Positions 1 through 6,320 of a stretch of DNA of 64,000 nucleotides are shown here, one piece after another. Positions within the stretch are counted from its first letter, which is position 1; every line of letters starts with the position of its first letter. The notes below the pieces were generated by a model that was given only the letters and a program-made list of their open reading frames with translations, made no database searches and was not told the DNA's origin. A program made the translations under genes and the position numbers. This stretch comes from an uncultured bacterium. GTDB taxonomy: Bacteria > Myxococcota_A > Polyangia > Polyangiales > Houyiibacteriaceae. The stretch is taken from contig CALJDU010000033.1 of the NCBI GenBank assembly GCA_938024995.1, positions 124,001 to 188,000 of the forward strand. The letters are read 5' to 3'.

Positions 1-2
1 CA

Positions 3-245
3 GTCACGAGCCAGCCTTGGAACCGCCGCTACCGCGAGTACACCGAGATGCTCAACAGCGGATCGCCGATCGAGGTCGCGAAGGTTCTCCGAGATCTCTC
101 GCGGCTCCGCAGCACCAAGGAGCTGAGCTTTGGTGAGCGTCGTCTCCTGGAGCAGGCGCGTGGCCTCCTGGTCGCAGAGCTCGCGCTCGCGCGGAAGGTC
201 AAAGAGACCACGGTCGAGAAGGACATCGACGCCATCCTCGGCTGA
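3..245 (+). CDS. CarD/CdnL-family transcription regulator, C-terminal part
   Basis: The window opens inside this gene; the frame is open from base 3 to the TGA at 243-245 (80 residues). The peptide has the C-terminal helical half of the CarD/CdnL family: a WNRRYREY segment, then a helix around EVAKVLRDL and the hallmark SFGERRLLEQARGLLVAELAL. In this family the N-terminal Tudor-like domain binds the RNA polymerase beta subunit and the C-terminal domain contacts the upstream edge of the promoter bubble, stabilising open complexes. The N-terminal domain lies outside the window, so I cannot tell CdnL from a CarD with an extra HMGA-like domain, although the protein ends right after the conserved helix as CdnL does. 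A clear terminator follows. Confidence 0.85.
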   Translation, partial: VTSQPWNRRYREYTEMLNSGSPIEVAKVLRDLSRLRSTKELSFGERRLLEQARGLLVAELALARKVKETTVEKDIDAILG

Positions 246-285
246 TGTTCTCTGTCTCGAAAACAAAATCCGAACGCGGATGAAG

Positions 286-317
286 AAAAGGCCCGAGCGG
301 AAACGCTTGGGTCTTTT
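286..317 (+). terminator. Rho-independent terminator of the CarD-family gene
   Basis: The arms 286-299 and 304-317 pair over 14 positions, counting two G-U pairs, around a GAAA loop at 300-303, and the right arm runs into a short T run (314-318). It lies 40 bases after the CarD-family stop. The leftward hydrolase gene ends at 355, so the A-rich/T-rich arms could also stop transcription arriving from the other side. Confidence 0.8.
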
Positions 318-345
318 TCGTTGATGCTTGTTTCGTTGATGCTTG
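316..345. repeat. Exact 15-bp tandem duplication
   Basis: The unit TTTCGTTGATGCTTG occurs at 316-330 and again at 331-345 without mismatch, directly behind the terminator stem and 10 bases before the stop of the leftward hydrolase gene. It resembles the tandem duplications seen at several gene ends in this window, although here the stop codon is not inside the unit. Confidence 0.9.
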
Positions 346-354
346 CCGTCAGCG

Positions 355-1512
355 CTACTTCGGCTCGATGAGCTGAATGTCAGAGAGCATCTTCCCAACC
401 GCGTCGAACGCGGCGCCTCGTCCCGCCTGGAGAAGGTGCGCGCCGTCGTAGGTCGTCACGTCGACGTCAAAGCGCCTCGCGATGCGCTCGGCGTGCGCAA
501 TGGGTGTGATGCGATCGGCCGTCCCCGCGACCACCATCCGTCCGTCCCTGGGTACCAGCGGTTCACGGGAGAGCGGGCTGACCACTTCGTAGACCTTCTC
601 GAGCATCTTGTGCTGCGCCTCGCGCTGAGAGTAGGTCCCGACGAGCTGATCCCCATCCCGCGCGAAGTCCGCGATCGACGCGAGCGGGATGAAGGGCACC
701 GCGAAGCGCAGCCGAGGCTCTGCGGTCGCGAGAAGCGCGGTGGTGTACCCACCGAGGCTCATTCCCATGGCGCCGACCGGCTGCGCGCCGCGCTCGTGAA
801 GCGCGGATGTGAGCGCCCGGAGATCAAAGATCGACTGGCGGAAGGCGTCGATCGTGACCCGCGGATCGCTCGAGGGATAGACCGGCGAGAAGATCCGTCG
901 CGGGCTGGCGCGCAGTCCGTGGAACGGGAGAACCGCGAGCGCGACATTGAGGCCCCAGCGGAAGAAGGTCTTGATCGGCCAGACACGTTCTTCAAACGCG
1001 TGCGCACCGCCCATGTATCCATGGAGCAAGATGAGCGTCGGCCGCGGGGTCTCGTGAAGAAAGAGACGCGCGTGCGCCCGTCGGTTGTTGGGGTGTCGAT
1101 CGTAGCGATCGGCGATGTCCGAGAAGAAGAGCTCGTACTGGCTCGGGAACGAGACGTCGACGACCTCCCCTTGCCTCCGCCCTCTCCGACGGATGGTGCG
1201 CACCTTCTTCGTGCGCAGGCTCGGCACCGGCGGCTCTGTGAAAAACGTGTCGCGCTGCGAGACGTTCTGCTCGACGTCAAAGGTGCGGAGCAACATGCGA
1301 AGGGTCCGGACTCGCGCCTCGGGGCCGAGCTTGGTGTTCGGGCTCCGACGCGGGCGGTTCAACACGGCGTCGTGAAACAACCGGTCGACGCCCGCCACGA
1401 GCTTCTTTCGAGCACGACCACGACGGCTCACGCGAGGACGCTCCTCTTCGTGACCCTGATCTTCTTCTGGTTCCGCGCCCCCCTGCTGCGCTTGTCGCTG
1501 TTCTTCATGCAA
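355..1512 (-). CDS. alpha/beta-hydrolase fold protein
   Basis: A 385-residue hydrolase. The strand-turn motif LILLHGYMGG (oxyanion-hole HG) and the nucleophile elbow GMSLGGY are clear, followed by an acid region around VAGTADRITP and a late histidine in GAHLLQAG, which fits the Ser-Asp-His order of the fold. No signal peptide. The TTG at 1512 gives the longest frame and sits 15 bases after the preceding stop, but the first ~38 residues are charged and low-complexity, so the GTG at 1398 (347 residues, purine-rich stretch before it) is an equally good start. Last gene of a leftward run with the PIN-like gene, FGE-like gene and SDR. The substrate cannot be told; esterase or peptidase-like are both possible. 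Confidence 0.75.
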   Translation of the reverse strand: MHEEQRQAQQGGAEPEEDQGHEEERPRVSRRGRARKKLVAGVDRLFHDAVLNRPRRSPNTKLGPEARVRTLRMLLRTFDVEQNVSQRDTFFTEPPVPSLRTKKVRTIRRRGRRQGEVVDVSFPSQYELFFSDIADRYDRHPNNRRAHARLFLHETPRPTLILLHGYMGGAHAFEERVWPIKTFFRWGLNVALAVLPFHGLRASPRRIFSPVYPSSDPRVTIDAFRQSIFDLRALTSALHERGAQPVGAMGMSLGGYTTALLATAEPRLRFAVPFIPLASIADFARDGDQLVGTYSQREAQHKMLEKVYEVVSPLSREPLVPRDGRMVVAGTADRITPIAHAERIARRFDVDVTTYDGAHLLQAGRGAAFDAVGKMLSDIQLIEPK

Positions 1513-1527
1513 GGTGAGCTCTGTCGC

Positions 1528-1953
1528 TCAGGTGCCCGGCGCCGGCGGCGGCGTCGTGACCTCGACCAACCACGCATCGCTCGACAAGAAAGACACGCCA
1601 TCGATGTCTTCTTGATCGGCGAGGTCGGGATGGTCGGTGATGACGCGCTTCACCTTGGCGGCCTTGGCGGCGGCGACCAGCGCGACGGTCCACGCGCCGG
1701 CGTCATGGTCGTCTTCCTCGATCGACTCCGTGATCGAGTGGATGGTCTTCATCTGCGCTTCCACCATCTCAGGCTTGAAGGCATCAACGCCGCTCAACAT
1801 GGCCTCGATACGCGCGAGGATCCACTTCGACGTCTTCGGCTTCGTCGCGCCGCCGAGAACTCGGCGGGTCACGTGCTCAGGAGGAGACCCGAGCGCTACG
1901 GATGCGTTCACGTACACGTCGGGTGCGAGGATGACTTCGTCCACGGGCAGCAT
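1528..1953 (-). CDS. PIN-domain-like protein
   Basis: A 141-residue protein starting from the ATG at 1953; a TTG at 1998 would add 15 basic residues and lie 10 bases after the previous stop. The N-terminus VILAPDVYVNAS has the PIN-type strand with its first acidic residue, and the C-terminal VITDHPDLADQEDIDGVSFLS resembles the last acidic strand of that fold. PIN proteins are usually metal-dependent RNases, often toxins of VapBC pairs, but no antitoxin-sized gene is adjacent and the protein sits in an operon-like run with unrelated enzymes. A housekeeping or degenerate PIN nuclease is more likely than a toxin. Assignment is from residue pattern only. Confidence 0.55.
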   Translation of the reverse strand: MLPVDEVILAPDVYVNASVALGSPPEHVTRRVLGGATKPKTSKWILARIEAMLSGVDAFKPEMVEAQMKTIHSITESIEEDDHDAGAWTVALVAAAKAAKVKRVITDHPDLADQEDIDGVSFLSSDAWLVEVTTPPPAPGT

Positions 1954-2007
1954 GATGAAAAGCCCGCGCCGCCGGATCAAGCTCGATCTTGCGCTCAATG
2001 GATTTCG

Positions 2008-3036
2008 TCACAAGGCCACATCTCGCGCACATCGGATGCCGTACCGGTGATTCGCGCGATTGCGAGGCGGCTTCCCCCGTCGAAACGTCGCCCGAGCGTG
2101 CCCCCCGTCCCACCACCAGCTTCCGCCCCGGACGACCCGAAGCACCCGTCCGGGGCATTCTGAAGCACCGCCACATGGCCCGCGCGGGTTGTCGCCTTCG
2201 CACTCTTGTCCACACTCGCGTTCACACCCTCGGTAGCAAGGCGCCCACCAGTCGGCGGTCCATTCATCAACGTTGCCCGCCATGTCGTAGAGCCCGAAGT
2301 GGCCCGCCGGATACGAACCGACGTTCGAAGTGATCTCGGTCCCGCAGCCGTGGCCGCGGGCGTCGCGTACGTTCGCGCGATCGCAAGTCGCCGGCGCATC
2401 GCCCCATGGGTACGCCGTGTTCTGTTCGCCTCGCGCCGCGCGTTCCCACTCGGCTTCGGTCGGCAGGCGCTTCCCGCGCATCTCGCAGTACGCGACCGCG
2501 TCCTCAAAGCGCATCGCGATGGCTGGCTGGCGCGGACCCATGAAGCGCCGATAGCGGATCGGTCGTTCGCATCGGCGCGCCGCGACGCATTCGTTGTACT
2601 CCGCCCAGGTCGTCTCGTGCGTGTCCATGAGGAACGAGCTCACGAAGACCTCTGCCGGGGAGGACGCGCTCTCGTCTTCTTCGTCGCCGCGGAGGAACGT
2701 CCCGCCGCGAACGCAGGCCATCCCTTGTGGCAGCTCCGCGGGACACGCGAGGCGCGCATCACCGTCCGGGTCCCGAGAGTCTTCGGGCTCCATATCTTCA
2801 GCGTCGCCCCCTGCCAGCGGCTGCTCCTCCGCAGGTTCCTCGGCAGGCTCCGCGGCCGCGGGCTCCTCGGACGGACGTTCCGCTACCTCCGCTGTCTCCA
2901 CGTGCGCTGTCTCCAAGCGCGCTGTGCGCGCCGTCGCGGGGTCGCCGGATCGCGGCGTCGCGGGTCCAGAGGACGACGTCCCGCACCCCAGCGCGATCAG
3001 CAAGAGCGACGAGGTGGCGAGCCGCGCAGCGACCAC
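2008..3036 (-). CDS. SUMF1/FGE-sulfatase-fold lipoprotein
   Basis: 342 residues from a GTG two bases after the SDR stop (TGAC-GTG, likely translational coupling). A lipoprotein signal (LLLIALGC) leads into a Glu/Pro/Ala-rich linker to about residue 95, then an FGE-sulfatase domain: a GGTFLRGDE-type opening, an RLPTEAEWERAARG core, YPWGDAPATC, GLYDMAGNVDEWTADWW and the closing VVRGGSWWWDGG/GIRCARD. A cysteine-rich insert (CYRGCERECGQEC...) lies before the end. The two cysteines that bind copper in true formylglycine-generating enzymes, within the stretch after RGGS, are absent, so sulfatase activation is unlikely. It is better read as an exported FGE-fold protein of another function, as many bacterial FGE-like proteins are. 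Confidence 0.8.
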   Translation of the reverse strand: MVAARLATSSLLLIALGCGTSSSGPATPRSGDPATARTARLETAHVETAEVAERPSEEPAAAEPAEEPAEEQPLAGGDAEDMEPEDSRDPDGDARLACPAELPQGMACVRGGTFLRGDEEDESASSPAEVFVSSFLMDTHETTWAEYNECVAARRCERPIRYRRFMGPRQPAIAMRFEDAVAYCEMRGKRLPTEAEWERAARGEQNTAYPWGDAPATCDRANVRDARGHGCGTEITSNVGSYPAGHFGLYDMAGNVDEWTADWWAPCYRGCERECGQECEGDNPRGPCGGASECPGRVLRVVRGGSWWWDGGHARATFRRGKPPRNRANHRYGIRCARDVAL

Positions 3037-3037
3037 G

Positions 3038-3838
3038 TCAGCCCATCATCATCGCGAACGAAGAGTGCGCCATCCACTCTCCGCCATCCGCGACGACGGT
3101 GTGTCCGTGAATGAGCGACGCGGCGGGCGTGCACAGGAAGAGCGCGACGTCCGCGATCTCATCGATGCGTCCCGCGCGGCCGATCGGCACGAGCTTGCTC
3201 AGCTTCTCCATCACGTCCCCCGGCGCGAGCTTGGACATGCCTTCGGTGTTCTCGATCGGTCCCGGCGCGATCCCGTTCACGCGGATCCCGAGTCGCCCCC
3301 ATTCGACCGCGAGCGTACGCGTGATCGCGTCGACGGCGGCCTTCGCGGCGGAGGCGTGGATCTGGAGCGGGGTCGCGGCGTAATGAAGCGTGGCGCTGAT
3401 GTTGATGATCGTTCCGCCGTGCTCACCGAGGCACTTGTCGAACGCCGCCTTGCACACGTTGTAGGTGCCGAGGCTGTCGATCTCCATGACTGTGCGGAAG
3501 CCGTTGTAGCTGAGCTGCGCCGCTGGGCAGAGGAAGTTGCCCGCGGCGCCATTGATGACGATGTCGATGTTGCCGAAGCGGTCGAGCCCCGCCGAAAGCG
3601 CCGCCTCAACCGTCGCCGGATCACGCACATCGCACGCCACCCCGAGACACTCGCTGCCGGTCTTCTCGATGAGCTCCGCGCACGCTGCGTCGAGCCGCTC
3701 TTGCTTTCGACTCGTGATCACCGCCTTCGCGCCGTGGGCCATCAACTTCTCGGTGATGCCTTTGCAGATCCCGGACCCGCCACCCGTTATGAAAGCGACC
3801 TTGCCGGAGAGAACGTCGTCTTGAAACACCTTCGTCAT
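3038..3838 (-). CDS. SDR oxidoreductase, 2,4-dienoyl-CoA reductase (DECR2-like)
   Basis: 266 residues. The nucleotide-binding motif TGGGSGIC has Cys where most SDRs have the third Gly. The middle of the protein closely follows the peroxisomal-type dienoyl-CoA reductases: GAAGNFLCPA, FRTVMEIDSLGTYNV, and HASAAKAAVDAITRTLAVEWG followed by VNGIAPGPI. As in that family there is no classical YxxxK pair; a Ser and the Lys of HASAAK take part instead. Such enzymes use NADPH to reduce 2,4-dienoyl-CoA in breakdown of polyunsaturated fatty acids, which fits the acyl-CoA synthetase elsewhere in the window. A general SDR role cannot be excluded. First gene of the leftward run; ATG at 3836-3838. Confidence 0.85.
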   Translation of the reverse strand: MTKVFQDDVLSGKVAFITGGGSGICKGITEKLMAHGAKAVITSRKQERLDAACAELIEKTGSECLGVACDVRDPATVEAALSAGLDRFGNIDIVINGAAGNFLCPAAQLSYNGFRTVMEIDSLGTYNVCKAAFDKCLGEHGGTIINISATLHYAATPLQIHASAAKAAVDAITRTLAVEWGRLGIRVNGIAPGPIENTEGMSKLAPGDVMEKLSKLVPIGRAGRIDEIADVALFLCTPAASLIHGHTVVADGGEWMAHSSFAMMMG

Positions 3839-3972
3839 GTGCAGGAGGCTACAAGGTGAGGCGTCGTCATCGGCAACAGAAACGCAGAATTCGCGGGTCT
3901 TGACCGCGTCGCGAGGATGAAGCCGCCCCCTCCCCCTTGCGTTCCCCGATGGGATCCCGATAGAGGAGCGTC

Positions 3973-4926
3973 ATGGGTGAACATCACAAGCTCGTCATCA
4001 TTGGAAGCGGCCCCGCCGCGCACACCGCCGCGATCTACGCCGCGCGGGCGCAGCTTGAGCCGGTGCTCTTCGAAGGCTTTATGGCCGCCGGGGTCGCGGC
4101 AGGTGGGCAGCTCACCACGACGACCGACGTCGAGAACTTCCCCGGCTTCCCTGAGGGGATCATGGGACCAGAGCTGATGGACGGCATGCGCGCGCAGTCG
4201 GTCCGCTTCGGCACGACGATCCACACCGAGACGGTGAACTCGGTGGACCTCAGCGAGCGCCCCTTCAAGTTCTCCGCCGACGGTCGTGACGGCACGGCCG
4301 ACGTGATCATCATCAGCACCGGCGCCACCGCGAAGCGGCTGTACGCTCCTGGCTGTAACGACGGCGAGCTGTGGCAGCGCGGCATCAGCGCGTGCGCGGT
4401 CTGTGACGGCGCGCTCCCCATCTACCGCGACAAGCCGCTCGCGGTGATCGGCGGCGGTGACTCCGCGATGGAAGAAGCGAGCTTCCTGACGAAGTACGCC
4501 TCCAAGGTCTACGTCATCGTTCGCCGAGACGTCCTCCGCGCGTCGAAGATCATGCAAGACCGCGCGCTCGCGAACCCGAAGATCGAATTCGTGTGGTCGC
4601 ACGGACTCGTCAGCGCACACGGCGGCGACCTGCTCGAGCGTATCCGCGTCAAGTCGAACAAGACGGGGGAAGAGAAGGATCTCGACGTCGCCGGTCTGTT
4701 CTTCGCGATCGGGCACGTCCCGAACACCGAGTTCCTCGCGGGACAGGTCGAGCTCGACGAAGACAAGTACATCGTGACCAAGCCGGACTCGACCGCGACG
4801 AACATCCCAGGCGTCTTCGCAGCGGGAGATGTTCAGGACAAGAAGTGGCGACAGGCCATCACGGCCGCGGGCACCGGCTGCATGGCGGCGCTTGAAGCGG
4901 AACACTTCCTGGTCGCGAACGCCTAG
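3973..4926 (+). CDS. trxB: Thioredoxin-disulfide reductase
   Basis: 317 residues, the usual length. FAD-binding [12 protein letters not shown] at residues 9-20, the redox pair C141-A-V-C144 inside SACAVCDG, the NADPH-binding [11 protein letters not shown], and the second FAD motif [11 protein letters not shown] near the end. It transfers electrons from NADPH to thioredoxin in the cytoplasm. The start is supported by an AGGAG box (3964-3968) ahead of the ATG. It is followed after 18 bases by a membrane protein and a NosL-like lipoprotein, so a link to periplasmic thiol or copper handling is possible. No thioredoxin gene is present nearby. Confidence 0.95.
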   Translation: MGEHHKLVIIGSGPAAHTAAIYAARAQLEPVLFEGFMAAGVAAGGQLTTTTDVENFPGFPEGIMGPELMDGMRAQSVRFGTTIHTETVNSVDLSERPFKFSADGRDGTADVIIISTGATAKRLYAPGCNDGELWQRGISACAVCDGALPIYRDKPLAVIGGGDSAMEEASFLTKYASKVYVIVRRDVLRASKIMQDRALANPKIEFVWSHGLVSAHGGDLLERIRVKSNKTGEEKDLDVAGLFFAIGHVPNTEFLAGQVELDEDKYIVTKPDSTATNIPGVFAAGDVQDKKWRQAITAAGTGCMAALEAEHFLVANA

Positions 4927-4944
4927 CGACCTCAGGGTCGAGAA

Positions 4945-5946
4945 GTGAACCTCGACAACCCATGGATCCTCGCCCGAGCGCTCACCGCGCTCGTGACGGC
5001 GGTCGTCGCGCTCTACGCGTGCCGCACGGCGGTGCGGGTGCTGCGACGGTTTCGAGTCGGCGAGACCAGCGAAGGACAGGTCGCGCTCGCCCGTCGCGCA
5101 GAGCTCGTCGCGGCCACGGTCGAATTCGCCCTGCTCGGCTCCCTCGCTGGGTTCGCGCTGACCATCATGGTCGCCGATCGCCTGTCCGAGAGCATCCGCG
5201 GCGCGATGTGCGCTTTCGGCGTCTTTGAAGCGACCGGAAGAGAGCCGCTCCTCACCGCGACCGCTTCGGTCATCGTCTGTCTCGCGTGGCGCGCGCTTCA
5301 CCGCGCCGACCTCGAGCTGCTCAAGCCTACGTTCACGCGGCACAAGTTCGCCGCGGTCCTCGCGCTCACCCCGATCCTGCTCATCGATCTCGCCGCCGTT
5401 CTCCACTTCGCGAGCGAGCTCGACCTCAGCGTGGTCTCCACCTGTTGCTCTGTTTCGCTCGACTCGGGGTCTGACGCCGCGCGCGGCGGGAACGCGAGCG
5501 TCACGGTCTTCGGAGGGTTCGTCGCCGCGGCGGTCCTCGCGTCGATCTCGTTCGGGCTGACCACCAGGCGCCCAGCCTTCGCGCCGCTCGCCGTCGCGAG
5601 CTCGATCGTCGCGCTCGTGCTCGCGTTTCCCGCGGTCGCTGGCTACGTGGCGCCGCACATCTACGAAACCCCCAATCATCAGTGCGCCTACTGCCTGCTC
5701 CGCGCCGAAGGGCTCTACCTCGGTTGGCCGATGCTCTTCACCTGGTTGGTCGCGCTCTCACGGACGGTCGAGCTCGCGGTCGGAGAGATGCTCGGCCGCT
5801 CGGCCCCCGCGGCGTCAGGTCCAGGCCGACGCCGCGCACGACACGGCGCGATCGCGTGGGCCCTCTTCCTCGCCACCGCGATTGTCCCGATCATTCGCTT
5901 CGCCATCGCGAGCGGCGGCGCCGACCTCTTCCTCGGGGCCTCATGA
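4945..5946 (+). CDS. Multi-spanning membrane protein with two cysteine pairs
   Basis: 333 residues from a GTG. I count about eight hydrophobic helices (roughly residues 7-29, 53-77, 100-118, 134-155, 187-205, 212-236, 256-279, 300-325). Two cysteine pairs stand out: a CC in the loop after helix 4 (STCCSV) and a CxxC (NHQCAYCLL) in the loop after helix 6; even spacing of helices puts both on the same face of the membrane. I do not recognise the family. It lies between trxB (18 bases upstream) and a NosL-like lipoprotein whose ATG overlaps its stop (ATGA), so the three are probably co-expressed. A thiol relay across the membrane, or a copper-handling partner of the NosL-like protein, are reasonable guesses. 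Confidence 0.7.
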   Translation: MNLDNPWILARALTALVTAVVALYACRTAVRVLRRFRVGETSEGQVALARRAELVAATVEFALLGSLAGFALTIMVADRLSESIRGAMCAFGVFEATGREPLLTATASVIVCLAWRALHRADLELLKPTFTRHKFAAVLALTPILLIDLAAVLHFASELDLSVVSTCCSVSLDSGSDAARGGNASVTVFGGFVAAAVLASISFGLTTRRPAFAPLAVASSIVALVLAFPAVAGYVAPHIYETPNHQCAYCLLRAEGLYLGWPMLFTWLVALSRTVELAVGEMLGRSAPAASGPGRRRARHGAIAWALFLATAIVPIIRFAIASGGADLFLGAS

Positions 5947-6320
5947 CGAACTCTCTTCGCCTCGCCCTCTTGCTCGTCTCGGTCCTCTTTGCGTTCGCGT
6001 GCGGCGACCGTGAAGCGGCTCGTCCCCGCTGTCCCGTCTGCGGCATGTTCGCGGACGCCGAGGGGTTCATGGTCACCGAGCGCGGCGGGCATCGATTCGA
6101 TTCTCCCAAGTGCGCGTTCCAATATCGGGAGGGGACACCTGGCGCCGAGTTCCAGTTCACCGAGTACTACAGTGGTGAATTGAGAAACGAAGCCGACCTG
6201 CGCTTCGTCACGGATTCCGACGTAATTGGCCCGATGGGGCGTGACCGCATCCCGGTCGCACCTGAACAGGTCGAGCGCTTTGTTCAGGATCATGGAGGTC
6301 GAGTCGTCGAAAGACGCTAG
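5943..6320 (+). CDS. NosL-like lipoprotein
   Basis: 125 residues from the ATG that overlaps the upstream stop. A lipoprotein signal (SVLFAFAC, Cys near residue 20) is followed by RCPVCGMFADAEGFMV, then a GGHRFDSPKCAFQY segment and EFQFTEYYSGE. This is the NosL pattern: CxxCGM with a later Met/Cys. NosL proteins bind Cu(I) at the outer membrane and help deliver copper to nitrous oxide reductase, but relatives occur in genomes without nos genes, and none is visible here. The pairing with the Cys-bearing membrane protein suggests one export or metallation unit. The end overlaps the next gene's preferred start. Confidence 0.8.
   Translation: MTNSLRLALLLVSVLFAFACGDREAARPRCPVCGMFADAEGFMVTERGGHRFDSPKCAFQYREGTPGAEFQFTEYYSGELRNEADLRFVTDSDVIGPMGRDRIPVAPEQVERFVQDHGGRVVERR

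Noticed and set aside
1528..1953. Toxin-antitoxin module built on the PIN-like protein
   Set aside because: No small antitoxin gene lies on either side; neighbours are the hydrolase and FGE-like genes.
343..2163. Long plus-strand frame of 606 codons
   Set aside because: It is antisense to the hydrolase, PIN-like and FGE-like genes and has an Arg/Pro/Ala-rich composition without motifs, as expected for shadows in high-GC DNA.
5943..6320. Nitrous oxide reductase cluster
   Set aside because: Only a NosL-like protein is present; no nosZ, nosD, nosF or nosY pattern appears nearby.
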